This document shows, in pieces, positions 1 to 7,419 of a stretch of 64,000 nt of DNA. The position numbers and the translations under genes are program-made. Position 1 is the stretch's first letter; each line of letters starts with the position of its first letter. The notes under the pieces were generated by a model, which searched no databases, was not told where the DNA came from, and saw nothing but the letters and a program-made list of their open reading frames with translations. Origin of the DNA: an uncultured Eubacteriales bacterium (GTDB taxonomy: Bacteria > Bacillota > Clostridia > Oscillospirales > CAG-272). The DNA is taken from positions 1 through 64,000 of the forward strand of contig CATWNM010000001.1 in assembly GCA_958352145.1 (NCBI GenBank). Reading direction: 5' to 3'.

Positions 1-2
1 CC

Positions 3-359
3 GGGGAGGACTACCTGGAAACCATCCTTGTTCTCCAAAAGAAACTCGGTATGGTGCGCTCCGTAGATGTGGCCCGGCACATGGAGGTGTCAAAGCCCAG
101 CGTGTGCCATGCAGTGGCTACCTTGCGGGACGGCGGCTTTCTCACGATGGACGAAGATCATTTTCTCCATCTGACCGATGTGGGCCGGGAAGTAGCGGAG
201 CAGATCTACGAAAAGCACCGCTTCTTTACCGACCGACTGATTGAAGTCGGCGTAGACCCGGAACCGGCGGAACGGGACGCCTGCCGGATTGAGCACGTCA
301 TCAGTCAGGAATCCTTTGAGCATCTGAAGGATGCCTACAACACACATAAAGAAGAATGA
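3..359 (+). CDS. DtxR-type metal-dependent regulator, 5' truncated
   Basis: The frame is open from the window edge, so the N terminus is missing. The visible start reads GEDYLETILVLQ, followed by a winged helix with the recognition segment VSKPSVCHAVATLRDGGFL, a wing region, and then the DtxR/MntR dimerisation and metal-site segment with EPAERDACRIEHVIS. The fragment has 118 residues and lacks an SH3-like C-terminal domain, so it is of the short MntR-like kind. Such proteins repress metal uptake genes when loaded with iron or manganese. The metal cannot be decided here. The gene converges on the XRE gene with a shared terminator between them. Confidence 0.75.
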   Translation, partial: GEDYLETILVLQKKLGMVRSVDVARHMEVSKPSVCHAVATLRDGGFLTMDEDHFLHLTDVGREVAEQIYEKHRFFTDRLIEVGVDPEPAERDACRIEHVISQESFEHLKDAYNTHKEE

Positions 360-382
360 AGGGGAGAGCACCCGTTCATGGA

Positions 383-430
383 AAAAGCAGTAACGCGGTT
401 GGATTTCCACCCATCCGTGTTACTGCTTTT
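383..430. terminator. Bidirectional terminator between DtxR and XRE genes
   Basis: Arms 383-398 and 415-430 pair over 16 bp with one G-U, with AAAA on one side and TTTT on the other, so it can work in both directions. The stop codon of the reverse-strand XRE gene (420-422) lies inside the right arm. Confidence 0.75.
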
Positions 431-767
431 CTTCTTTGTTATCCAGCATCTTGTCGATAAGACCCAGGATAAGCTCCTGATCTCGTCGGTTGCATTGTGT
501 AATAAGCCGTTTAATCCTGTCTGTTACTTCTTCATCCGAAACTGCACTCGGAGCCAGTATTTCGTCAAAAGACGCTCCAATGGCAAGAACCAACCGGATC
601 AGAACATTCAAACTTGGTTTTCGCCGGTCATTTTCTATTGCCGAGAGAAAACGAGGGCTGATATTTGCACGTTCTGCAACCTGCTCACGGGTATATTCTC
701 GCTTTTCTCTTGCACATCGGTACGAGGAGCCAAAGGAATAAACGGTCTGTTGCTTTTTCTTAGCCAC
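420..767 (-). CDS. XRE-family helix-turn-helix regulator
   Basis: A 115-residue protein with a single cro/C1-type helix-turn-helix at about residues 14-70: REKREYTREQVAERANIS, then PRFLSAIENDRRKPSLNVL. The C-terminal 40 residues are charged and may form a helix for dimerisation. It probably represses genes of the mobile element, as is usual for such small regulators. The gene is read opposite to the partial DtxR gene. The AT-rich stretch 768-850 upstream probably holds its promoter, but no clean -35/-10 pair with good spacing was found. No metabolite- or protease-related domain is attached. Confidence 0.8.
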   Translation of the reverse strand: MAKKKQQTVYSFGSSYRCAREKREYTREQVAERANISPRFLSAIENDRRKPSLNVLIRLVLAIGASFDEILAPSAVSDEEVTDRIKRLITQCNRRDQELILGLIDKMLDNKEEKQ

Positions 768-849
768 GCTCCGTCACCTCACATAATAGTATTGTACTTG
801 GATTATGAGGTATTCAAAATGATTTAAGCGTCGCTTTTTAATAGCTACT

Positions 850-1030
850 CTAAGTAGCCAATAAGAGAGGAGCTGATGATTTATTAGAGTTTGCAAAAGG
901 GCTTTCTATAACAGATATGGCCCAGATCTCAACACATTTGAGCCGGATTACCGGCAAAAAAATCACACGCAGCATGTGCTGAATATCTGCACACTTGTAC
1001 GGAACTCTGCGATGCTTATATAAACCCACC
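850..1030. other. Gene-free stretch with possible gene remnant
   Basis: No intact gene. On the plus strand a short open stretch with no start codon near its beginning reads LLEFAKGLSITDMAQIST, then THLSRITGKKITRSMC and a stop at about 970. This looks like the C-terminal tail of a lost gene, but I do not recognise the family. Confidence 0.25.
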
Positions 1031-1083
1031 AATAGGGACTAACACCAGTACGGGAAAAACCTGTACTTATGTTAGTCCCTATT
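1031..1083 (+). terminator. Long hairpin, probable terminator
   Basis: Arms 1031-1044 and 1070-1083 are perfectly complementary over 14 bp, and an inner stem (1047-1051 with 1063-1067) extends the structure. TTTT lies at the end of the right arm. It sits just before the first copy of the duplicated sigma-like unit and may insulate it. Confidence 0.5.
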
Positions 1084-1163
1084 TTGCGATTATCGCACGG
1101 AGCCGTTCTCCCCCGTTTGTCTGCCCGCCCACGCAGACAAACGACAGAAAGGAGAACAGGCTT

Positions 1164-1541
1164 ATGGCCGAAAAAGATTGGGCTGCGATCCTTAAAGACG
1201 AGGATCGTATCATTGCAAACTCTGACCGCCGGTTCCGGTATCACTGCTACTCTTTGGAGAGCATGAGCGAGGAGCTTACATACCAGGAGCGGTCTATCTA
1301 TATTGAGGATGACTTTACGGAGCAACTGATGATGGAGGATTTTATTGATACCGTCCGAAACGAAAAGCTGGCTTATGGTTTGCGCCGCCTTACAGACCGG
1401 CAGCGGTTCGCCATCGAGCTGGCCTTTTGGGAGGGGTATCAGTACAAGGAGATTGCAGTCATCTTTGGCTGCTCACCGGCAGCGGTCACGCTTCTGCTTC
1501 AAAGGGCCTTTCACCGGCTTCGCAGCTTCTTAGCTGAATAA
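1164..1541 (+). CDS. Small sigma-70-like factor of mobile element, copy 1
   Basis: A 125-residue protein. The C-terminal half is a sigma region-4-type helix-turn-helix: residues from about 70 read LTDRQRFAIELAFWEGYQYK, then EIAVIFGCSPAAVTLLLQRA. The N-terminal half (DRRFRYHCYSLESMSEEL) lacks a clear region 2, so it is either a minimal sigma factor or a sigma-like DNA-binding regulator, as known for small open reading frames of conjugative transposons. The ribosome binding site AAAGGAGAA lies at normal spacing before ATG. It differs from copy 2 at about eight residues, so both copies seem to be under selection rather than decaying. Confidence 0.75.
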   Translation: MAEKDWAAILKDEDRIIANSDRRFRYHCYSLESMSEELTYQERSIYIEDDFTEQLMMEDFIDTVRNEKLAYGLRRLTDRQRFAIELAFWEGYQYKEIAVIFGCSPAAVTLLLQRAFHRLRSFLAE

Positions 1542-1547
1542 GTGAAA

Positions 1548-1580
1548 GCAAGGGCAGCATTCTTGTGATGCTGTCCTTGC
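1548..1580 (+). terminator. Hairpin after sigma-like gene, copy 1
   Basis: Arms 1548-1560 and 1568-1580 pair over 13 bp with one G-U. The T tract after it is poor (CTTTGCC), so termination may be partial. The same hairpin follows copy 2 at 5857-5889. Confidence 0.55.
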
Positions 1581-1626
1581 CTTTGCCTATTCAAAAGTGG
1601 CAATTTATCAACTCTTGGTAATTGAA

Positions 1627-1667
1627 TGAACATTATTCATTGACATTTCAAAAAAGAGTGCTATACT
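1627..1667 (+). promoter_or_regulatory. Promoter and TetR-type operator of methyltransferase gene
   Basis: TTGACA at 1640-1645, a 16-bp spacer and TATACT at 1662-1667. The imperfect palindrome TGAACATTATTCATTGA (1627-1643) covers the -35 box. Close relatives of this 17-mer precede the TetR, ICMT and MATE genes. Confidence 0.65.
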
Positions 1668-1691
1668 AATTGGTGGAAAGGAGGTTAAACC

Positions 1692-2300
1692 ATGAACACC
1701 GTAAAAGAAAAATCGAAAGCTGCATTTAATCAGCAGGCCGCTACTTATGATAAAGATATTAAGGGCCAGCACGCCCGCTCTCTTTATCCCGTCCTGCTGG
1801 AAAAGCTGTCGCACATTCCGTTTCAATCTGCCCTCGATTTGGGGTGCGGGACTGGTGAAATGCTAAAACTCATTTTGCAGAAAGATCCCCATAAAGAATT
1901 GTGCGGCATCGATCTATCAGAGGAAATGCTTGCTGTTGCGAAATCGAAACTCCCGGAACAAGTCAAGCTACTGTTGGGGGACAGCGAGGCACTCCCTTTC
2001 CCGGACAACGCCTTTGATGTTGTGTATTGCAACGACTCTTTTCATCATTATCCTGCACCGCAAAATGTATTAAGAGAAGTAAACCGAGTATTGAAGCCGG
2101 GCGGCACTTTCCTGATGGGAGATTGCTGGCAACCCTTTGTAGGTCGCGTGATCATGAATTTTTATATGCGTCATAGCAAAGAGGGGGATGTGAAGATTTA
2201 CTCCGAAGCAGAACTCGTTTCTATGCTTTCAGCATATTTTCATAATGTATCATGGGAGCAGGTTGGTAACACGGCTTGTATTGCTATGTGCGAAAAATGA
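1692..2300 (+). CDS. Class I SAM-dependent methyltransferase
   Basis: 202 residues with a Rossmann-type methyltransferase fold. Motif I is ALDLGCGTGEMLKLIL (about residues 44-59), an acidic ribose-binding residue follows in GIDLSEEMLA, and motif post-II is DVVYCNDSFHHYPAPQN. It belongs to the UbiE/Methyltransf_11 type. The substrate cannot be read from the sequence; a small molecule or antibiotic is plausible because the neighbours are a TetR regulator and a MATE pump. AAAGGAGG lies before the ATG. It is the first gene of the cargo cluster and has its own promoter with a predicted TetR site. Confidence 0.8.
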   Translation: MNTVKEKSKAAFNQQAATYDKDIKGQHARSLYPVLLEKLSHIPFQSALDLGCGTGEMLKLILQKDPHKELCGIDLSEEMLAVAKSKLPEQVKLLLGDSEALPFPDNAFDVVYCNDSFHHYPAPQNVLREVNRVLKPGGTFLMGDCWQPFVGRVIMNFYMRHSKEGDVKIYSEAELVSMLSAYFHNVSWEQVGNTACIAMCEK

Positions 2301-2343
2301 TTGATATTCACTCATTGATTTTTTAGAGTGGGCGTGCTATTAT
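2298..2343 (+). promoter_or_regulatory. Promoter and operator of the TetR gene
   Basis: The 17-mer TGATTGATATTCACTCA (2298-2314) matches the site before the MATE gene at 14 of 17 positions. TTGATT (2315-2320), a 17-bp spacer and TATTAT (2338-2343) follow directly, so binding would cover the -35 edge. Confidence 0.6.
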
Positions 2344-2365
2344 AAAAAGAAAGGAGGCTCAGACT

Positions 2366-2926
2366 ATGCGGGTTACAAAGGAGCCGGAAGTACGCAAGCA
2401 AGAAATTTTAGATACTGCGCTCAAATTGTTCGGGGAAAATGGATATGAAAAGACCTCGATTACAGATATAGCAAAAGCAATCGGTGTAGCACAGGGTCTA
2501 TGCTATCGCTATTTCCCGTCTAAAGAGGCGCTGTTTGACAGCGCGATTGAACAATATGCGGATGTCCTGGTGGAGCAGTTTGTCGGTGCTGAAAAGGACA
2601 ATCATAAGACCTTACGGCAGATCATTGAAGATATGCCTGCCACTATGGAAGAACGGGACACAAAATATTATTCAGTCTTTCACGGCGCAGAAAACAAGAA
2701 ATTCCACGATCAGCTTTCTCTCAAAGTCTGCGAGAAGCTGGTTCCACTTGTAGAAAAATTATTGCTACGAGCTCGGCAAAAAGACGAAATCCAGTTTGAC
2801 GATATTCAGGCCGCTGCGATGTTCTGCGTATATGGACAGCTTGGTATCCTGCTGGCAGACGATCTGACACAAGAAGATAAGTCGAAAAGGATTCGTGAAT
2901 TTCTTATATTTGCACTTCATCTTTGA
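2366..2926 (+). CDS. TetR/AcrR-family transcriptional regulator
   Basis: 186 residues. The N-terminal helix-turn-helix is typical of the family: KQEILDTALKLFGENGYEKT, then SITDIAKAIGVAQGLCYRYF and PSKEALF (about residues 10-55). The C-terminal all-helical ligand domain is divergent, as usual. The start is set by AAAGGAGG before ATG. It most likely represses itself and the neighbouring methyltransferase, ICMT-like and MATE genes, since the same 17-bp site precedes all four. The inducing ligand is unknown. Confidence 0.85.
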   Translation: MRVTKEPEVRKQEILDTALKLFGENGYEKTSITDIAKAIGVAQGLCYRYFPSKEALFDSAIEQYADVLVEQFVGAEKDNHKTLRQIIEDMPATMEERDTKYYSVFHGAENKKFHDQLSLKVCEKLVPLVEKLLLRARQKDEIQFDDIQAAAMFCVYGQLGILLADDLTQEDKSKRIREFLIFALHL

Positions 2927-2931
2927 AACAG

Positions 2932-2957
2932 TCCCCCGCTTTGGGGCGGGGGATTTT
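2932..2957 (+). terminator. Terminator after TetR gene
   Basis: Stem TCCCCCGC (2932-2939) with GCGGGGGA (2946-2953), six-base loop, then TTTTC. Confidence 0.65.
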
Positions 2958-2971
2958 CAAGAGGCAAACAA

Positions 2972-2988
2972 TGAATAGTTTTCATTCA
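2972..2988 (+). promoter_or_regulatory. Predicted TetR operator before ICMT-like gene
   Basis: TGAATAGTTTTCATTCA is an inverted repeat that matches the site before the MATE gene at 14 of 17 positions. It lies 16 nt before the start codon, close to the ribosome binding site. No separate -10/-35 pair is clear here. Confidence 0.5.
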
Positions 2989-3004
2989 ACAACGGAGGCG
3001 TACA

Positions 3005-3619
3005 ATGGATGACCCATCACGCTTTACAAGCATAAATGAGTATTACACTTTCATTTATGCCATAAGCTACATGATGTTAGTAGAGCTTGGTATATGGATT
3101 TACAATTTCAAAGGTTGGCTGAAAAGGCCGGACAAGAAAAACAATGATTATGGAACAATTCTGATTGTAATGCTGGGGTGTTGGGGGAGTTTTTATTTCA
3201 GCACCTATTTCAGAAACCAACAGTTTATACAGATAGCCGGAGAAATACTTTTACCTCATATTTTTTACTATGTGGGTATAGCTTTTATTCTTGTAGGTAC
3301 AACTCTGCGCGCTGTTGCTGTCTGGAGCCTAAGACATTCTTTCACACTTTCCGTCAAAACGGGCGGCAATCAACGGTTAGTCACAACCGGCGTTTACCGA
3401 TATATTAGAAATCCTGCTTATGCCGGAACAATGTTAAGTATGCTCGGAAATGCCTTTTGCTTTCGCTCTGTTTTTTCTCCGCTATTGGTCTTGCTCATTT
3501 TGGCGATCTGTTATGGAATAAGAATTAAGGTGGAAGAAAAAGCATTATATGAACGCTTTGGAGAAGAATTTCAGAATTATTGTTTCCGTTCGTGGAGATT
3601 GTTCCCACTAATATGGTAA
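3005..3619 (+). CDS. Isoprenylcysteine carboxyl methyltransferase-like membrane protein
   Basis: 204 residues with about five hydrophobic segments. The C-terminal part carries the ICMT/PEMT-type SAM-binding signature: LVTTGVYRYIRNPAYAGTML (about residues 127-146) and later EEKALYERFGEEFQNY. Bacterial members methylate unknown lipids or membrane-associated substrates. ATG follows ACGGAGGCG. It lies between the TetR and MATE genes and probably belongs to the same regulon. Confidence 0.75.
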   Translation: MDDPSRFTSINEYYTFIYAISYMMLVELGIWIYNFKGWLKRPDKKNNDYGTILIVMLGCWGSFYFSTYFRNQQFIQIAGEILLPHIFYYVGIAFILVGTTLRAVAVWSLRHSFTLSVKTGGNQRLVTTGVYRYIRNPAYAGTMLSMLGNAFCFRSVFSPLLVLLILAICYGIRIKVEEKALYERFGEEFQNYCFRSWRLFPLIW

Positions 3620-3659
3620 TTGGCTACCGCTCTGGTAGCCCTACATTATAGCTCGTTTA

Positions 3660-3676
3660 TGAATGTTATTCATTCA
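3660..3676 (+). promoter_or_regulatory. Predicted TetR operator before MATE gene
   Basis: TGAATGTTATTCATTCA is the best version of the repeated site: TGAAT and ATTCA half sites around GTT, extended by TCA. It lies 22 nt before the MATE start codon. A short hairpin without T tract (3622-3640) precedes it. Confidence 0.55.
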
Positions 3677-3698
3677 ATAAAGAAAGGAAGTTTTTATC

Positions 3699-5024
3699 AT
3701 GCCAACAAAAATTGATTTTATAGGCGGGAATACGAAGCGTTGCCTTATGGCGATGGCGCTTCCGATGATTGCCGCCATGTTCCTCAATATGATGTATAAC
3801 CTTGTAGACAGCCTGTGGATCGGAAATTTGCTCGGAGAAACGGCTTATGCCGCCTTGACAAATTCCACTCCTATCATTCTGATCTTAACCTCTGTTGCGA
3901 TGGGGGCAACTAATGGTGTATCAATTTTGATCTCTCAGGCAATTGGCGCAAAGGACAAGGAAAAAACAGAGAGTTTGATTTCCACATCGTTCTGCGTGGC
4001 GGTAGTTTTCTCCCTCCTTGTAACTATTCTGCTTGAGGCTTTTCTTCCGGGAATTTTGAAAGCTCTGAACACCCCGGCTGAAACTTATGATATGGCATAC
4101 AGCTACTTGGCGATCTATATCCTCGGATATTTGGCGGTCTACCTCTATCTTTATTTCACCGCTGTTTTGCGGAGCTTTGGCAATTCTATGTTTCAAGCCG
4201 TAGCCATGCTGGTGTCAACAATTTTGAACGCGATCCTCGATCCTATTTTTATCCACTTCATCGGATTTCACGGTGCGGCGATTGCTACCTTGCTTTCTCA
4301 AGTGATCTGTCTGGTGTTCATGTTGATTTATCTGAAAAAGAAGAAATTGTTTGCATTCAAAATCTCTGCGTTTGATAAGAATGATGTATTGCCACTCATT
4401 CAAAAAGCAATTCCATCGGTTATTCAGCAGAGCATTCCGGCCATCAGCACGACTTTTCTTACTGCACTTGTTAGTACATATAGCGTCACTGCAATAGCGG
4501 CTTATGGGGTAACAGGAAAACTGGAAACCATCCTGTTTTATCCGGCGATGGCATTGAACATGGTCTTAACTACCATTATCGGACAATGTGTCGGCGGCGC
4601 ACGTTATGACCGGGCCAAAGATTATTTGAAGTGTGCATTGGGGTACGGCTGTGGTCTGCTTGTAATCCTTTCCGTTTTGGTGGTCGGGTTTTCAAAACAG
4701 CTTTCCGGCCTATTCGTTAAGAGTGATGCTGTGGCGGCCATTGTCGGAACATATTTTCTGATTGTCAGTGTCGGGTACATTCTGAATACGGTTACAAACT
4801 GCTATCTTGGTGCCCTTAACGGTATGGGAAAACCGTCAAAGAGTATGTTCCTGATGATTTTTTATTACATTGTGGTTCGGATGCCCCTGGCCTACTTACT
4901 TTCCTATCTTGGCTTTGGACTAAATGGAATTTGGGTTGCGGTTCTGGTCAGTCATGTAGTGGCCAGTGTTGCCGCTGGCATCTCTGGAACTATTGCTTTC
5001 AAAAAGCGGACAAGTACAACCTAA
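3699..5024 (+). CDS. MATE-family multidrug efflux transporter
   Basis: 441 residues, about 12 membrane segments, the normal length for the family. The N terminus reads LPMIAAMFLNMMYNLVDSLW, which is the usual first helix, and the second lobe starts near IQKAIPSVIQQSIPAISTTF. MATE proteins export drugs or metabolites in exchange for protons or sodium. It is intact, in contrast to the second MATE gene of the window at 33226. AAAGGAAG lies before ATG. With the TetR gene nearby it is probably a ligand-induced efflux unit carried by the mobile element. Confidence 0.88.
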   Translation: MPTKIDFIGGNTKRCLMAMALPMIAAMFLNMMYNLVDSLWIGNLLGETAYAALTNSTPIILILTSVAMGATNGVSILISQAIGAKDKEKTESLISTSFCVAVVFSLLVTILLEAFLPGILKALNTPAETYDMAYSYLAIYILGYLAVYLYLYFTAVLRSFGNSMFQAVAMLVSTILNAILDPIFIHFIGFHGAAIATLLSQVICLVFMLIYLKKKKLFAFKISAFDKNDVLPLIQKAIPSVIQQSIPAISTTFLTALVSTYSVTAIAAYGVTGKLETILFYPAMALNMVLTTIIGQCVGGARYDRAKDYLKCALGYGCGLLVILSVLVVGFSKQLSGLFVKSDAVAAIVGTYFLIVSVGYILNTVTNCYLGALNGMGKPSKSMFLMIFYYIVVRMPLAYLLSYLGFGLNGIWVAVLVSHVVASVAAGISGTIAFKKRTSTT

Positions 5025-5046
5025 GTCAATTTTATTAGGCGAATGC

Positions 5047-5160
5047 AACTGTCCGGCGGCGGTAAATAAAAAAAACCGCCATTGAGACAGTTGGTTTTGT
5101 GCGCTCAATTTATATTTTCGGTGGCGGTTTTGAAATACATTTCAAGGCCGCCACCTTTTT
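5047..5160 (+). terminator. Tandem terminators after MATE gene
   Basis: The first hairpin pairs CAACTGTC (5047-5054) with GACAGTTG near 5090, enclosing a GGCGGT/ACCGCC stem and followed by GTTTTG. The second pairs GGTGGCGG (5120-5127) with CCGCCACC (5148-5155), with an inner TTGAAAT/ATTTCAA stem, and is followed by TTTTT. The second is the stronger. Confidence 0.75.
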
Positions 5161-5224
5161 GTCGCTCAAGAGAATGATAACAACCACACGCTAAAGATTA
5201 CGGCGGCTTTAGGAGGGAGTCGCC

Positions 5225-5344
5225 GTGAAACAAAAATTGCTTCGACATAATTCGGTGAGAATTGACCCGTCAAAAAAAGTATTTCCCCTGGACAGGGAAA
5301 CAAATGCAAAGCACTATTTGAAAGAAAACACCAAAATACATTAG
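5225..5344 (+). CDS. Small hypothetical protein (39 aa)
   Basis: GTG start with a strong TAGGAGGGAG ribosome binding site. The product begins VKQKLLRHNSVRIDPSKK and ends NAKHYLKENTKIH. It is basic and has no membrane segment or known motif. It could be a real small protein of the element or the 5' remnant of a longer gene. I do not recognise it. Confidence 0.4.
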   Translation: MKQKLLRHNSVRIDPSKKVFPLDRETNAKHYLKENTKIH

Positions 5345-5410
5345 ATAGCGTCTGGCTGATTGATGAACAGCCAGACGCTTTTTATTACCTACTATGCGTT
5401 TCTATCGGTT

Positions 5411-5901
5411 GCCGTTCTCCCCCGTTTGTCTACCCGCCCACGCAGACAAACATCAGAAAGGAGAACAGGCTTATGGCCGAAAAAGATTGGGCTGCGATCC
5501 TTAAAAACGAGGATCGTATTATTGCAAACTCTGACCGCCGGTTCCGGTATCACTGCTACTCCCTGGAGAGTATGAGCGAGGAACTTACATACAAGGAGCG
5601 GTCTATCTATATCCAGGATGATTTCACCGAACAACTGATGGTAGAAAATTTCATTGATACTGTCCGGAACGAAAAGCTGGCATATGGTTTACGCCGCCTG
5701 ACAGACCGGCAGCGGTACGCCATCGAGCTGGCCTTTTGGGAAGGGTATCAGTACAAGGAAATTGCAGTTATCCTTGACTGCTCACCGGCAGCGGTCACGC
5801 TTCTGCTTCAAAGGGCCTTTCACCGGCTTCGCAGCTTCTTAGCTGAATAAGTGAAAGCAAGGGCAGCATTCTCGTAATGCTGTCCTTGCCTTTGCCTATT
5901 C
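5411..5901 (+). repeat. Direct repeat, copy 2 (491 bp, carries sigma-like gene)
   Basis: Second copy of 1102-1592, same length and orientation. Differences are scattered single bases. It ends at CTTTGCCTATTC. Confidence 0.9.
5473..5850 (+). CDS. Small sigma-70-like factor of mobile element, copy 2
   Basis: 125 residues, a paralogue of the gene at 1164-1541 with about eight substitutions (for example KNED for KDED, QRYAIE for QRFAIE, ILDCSP for IFGCSP). The region-4-like helix-turn-helix LTDRQRYAIELAFWEGYQYK / EIAVILDCSPAAVTLLLQRA is intact. The ribosome binding site and start are identical to copy 1, and the downstream hairpin is 5857-5889. Two near-identical copies in direct orientation suggest duplication when the cargo was acquired. 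Confidence 0.75.
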   Translation: MAEKDWAAILKNEDRIIANSDRRFRYHCYSLESMSEELTYKERSIYIQDDFTEQLMVENFIDTVRNEKLAYGLRRLTDRQRYAIELAFWEGYQYKEIAVILDCSPAAVTLLLQRAFHRLRSFLAE

Positions 5902-6003
5902 TGCTTTAGTCAAAAAGTTACTGTACCCTTTAATTTTATCGCCCTGGGATCTCCGATGTATAGAGGGACAAGCCCTCAGAAAAAGAATCGGAGGTGTTTT
6001 AAG

Positions 6004-6177
6004 ATGCTGAAAACCGTTAAAGTAATTCGTCTGGCCCCTGGTGAGTCGCTTCTCATCCTGACCGATCACGGGCCGAACCCTGTGCCGCCGCCTGACGCTG
6101 CGGCTGCCCAGTCATGCCCGCTCCTTGTTGATCCCCAGGACGATGATAAGATCGTCGCTCTGGTTCGAGTTGCATAA
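6004..6177 (+). CDS. Small hypothetical protein (57 aa)
   Basis: The start ATG at 6004 follows CGGAGGTGTTTTAAG; a longer frame from 5956 lacks such a site. The product begins MLKTVKVIRLAPGESLLI and has a proline/alanine-rich middle (GPNPVPPPDAAAAQ). No known domain. It lies 13 nt before the next gene and is probably co-transcribed with it. Confidence 0.45.
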   Translation: MLKTVKVIRLAPGESLLILTDHGPNPVPPPDAAAAQSCPLLVDPQDDDKIVALVRVA

Positions 6178-6190
6178 GGGAGGGCGCACT

Positions 6191-6586
6191 ATGTATCTTG
6201 TCAAAATCTTAAATGCTGATCACCGCCCTGTCGATGTGGAAGTATCACTTGAAATCTACCGCGTTTACGAGGAAAGCCGAAAGCAGGAGGAACGGCAGCG
6301 GTATGAGCGCCGGAAACATATCGAAGGGAAATCTTTTGATGATTGCCTGCTGTATGATCTGGCTACGGAGCCGCTGGAAGAAACCGCCGAGCGCCTGGAA
6401 ACCTTGCTGGAAATTGGCCAGGTGCTGGAGAAACTTCCCCCGTTGCAGCGGTGGCGTTTCATTCTCCATTTTTTCTACGGATACTCCTATTCAGAGATTG
6501 CCAAAATGCAGGACTGCAATAAATCGGCGGTCATGCGTTCCGTGCATTCCGCTTTGAAGAAAATCCGAAAAAAAGTTGCGGCGTAA
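6191..6586 (+). CDS. Sigma-70 region-4-like regulator of mobile element
   Basis: 131 residues from ATG 6191 after AAGGGAGGG. The C-terminal half is a region-4-type helix-turn-helix: LPPLQRWRFILHFFYGYSYS, then EIAKMQDCNKSAVMRSVHSA and LKKIRKK. The N-terminal half is charged with a long helix rich in Glu and Arg (EESRKQEERQRYERRKH). Like the two 125-residue paralogues it lacks a clear region 2. Its position before the recombinase is typical for regulators that switch integrative elements. Confidence 0.7.
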   Translation: MYLVKILNADHRPVDVEVSLEIYRVYEESRKQEERQRYERRKHIEGKSFDDCLLYDLATEPLEETAERLETLLEIGQVLEKLPPLQRWRFILHFFYGYSYSEIAKMQDCNKSAVMRSVHSALKKIRKKVAA

Positions 6587-6599
6587 CTATCAACGATTG

Positions 6600-7085
6600 C
6601 CCGTTTTCCCTCCTATATAGTGAAAGGGATTTTAGAAACCCCTTTTGACTGTGTACCTTGAAAAACAACGGGCAATCCGTTCATACTCAGTATTCAAGTT
6701 TTTGAGTGCTGCGCCGAGCATCGCATAGCACAAACGCGATAACCCCCTGCGGATGGTCAGAGCATCCGTCAATACGATAACATCAAAGGGGCTGAGCGGT
6801 CATTTGGTGGCTGATGACCGGCCTGTGGTGGGCCGGAAAGTGCCAGGACGCGCAGCATAAGAAACCGTGCCACTCACCGAAACTTACTGCGAATATGGTG
6901 CCAACCACCTATCGGCGGTATGCGGCGGCTTCAGCAGCCATCCGGCTGACCAACCCTGAACCGGCTTGAATATTCCCTGTATCGGGGGTGTGCTGATGGG
7001 CAGTCCTGCTGTCCAGAGAATACGATACAAAAAATAAGAGATAAGCGGTGCTGCGTCGGGAAAACCGGCGCAGCACTTCTTTGAT
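6600..7085 (+). ncRNA. Candidate long structured RNA ending in a terminator
   Basis: There is no credible gene in 6587-7100. The stretch is rich in inverted repeats: GGTCAT/ATGACC and GGCC/GGCC near 6815-6835, GGACAGCAGGACTGCC-type pairing near 7000-7015, and a final stem GTGCTGCG (7048-7055) with CGCAGCAC (7069-7076) followed by TTCTTT. It could be a structured RNA, a transfer origin or a recombination region. The family is not recognised. Confidence 0.35.
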
Positions 7086-7100
7086 ATAGAGAGGTGATAA

Positions 7101-7178
7101 ATGTTTGATTGGATTTCATACTTATTTCTTTTTGATTTTGGGAGAAATGGCTTATGGGAGATGAATGGAATGGCCTAG
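7101..7178 (+). CDS. Possible leader-like small ORF (25 aa)
   Basis: ATG after GAGAGGTGATAA opens a 25-residue hydrophobic frame beginning MFDWISYLFLFDFGRNGL. It overlaps the start of the next small gene. It may be a translational leader or not expressed at all. Confidence 0.25.
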   Translation: MFDWISYLFLFDFGRNGLWEMNGMA

Positions 7179-7318
7179 CGGATTTGCTTGCTGGTTTAAT
7201 CGAGAAGTATGCGGATGTTTTAGATATTGACAGTTTGCCAGACCCTAAAGAAAAGAAAAATATTAGTGAGTTTATCGATTTAAAGTGTGAATCTGTTGAA
7301 ATTAAAGAGGCTGCATGA
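7154..7318 (+). CDS. Small acidic hypothetical protein (54 aa)
   Basis: ATG 7154 follows GGGAGAAATGGCTT. The product begins MGDEWNGLADLLAGLIEK and ends EIKEAA. It is acidic and probably helical. It lies just before the recombinase and could be a small regulator or directionality factor, but nothing in the sequence proves this. Confidence 0.4.
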   Translation: MGDEWNGLADLLAGLIEKYADVLDIDSLPDPKEKKNISEFIDLKCESVEIKEAA

Positions 7319-7419
7319 TATAATTACATCGTGATTATATAGTCCAAACGTTTTTGAGACTGAACCGGTGTATGATGATTATGTAGTGCACATCAGTGGC
7401 ACTATGCGTGAGGTTGTGT

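Larger units (their letters stand above)
1102..1592 (+). repeat. Direct repeat, copy 1 (491 bp, carries sigma-like gene)
   Basis: This 491-bp segment is nearly identical to 5411-5901. The repeat starts at GCCGTTCTCCC, includes the leader, the ribosome binding site, the whole gene and the downstream hairpin, and ends at CTTTGCCTATTC. Sequences outside these limits differ. The two copies flank the methyltransferase-TetR-ICMT-MATE cargo. Confidence 0.9.

Noticed and set aside
378..827. 149-codon plus-strand frame over the XRE gene
   Set aside because: It lies opposite the XRE gene, has no family resemblance and no ribosome binding site.
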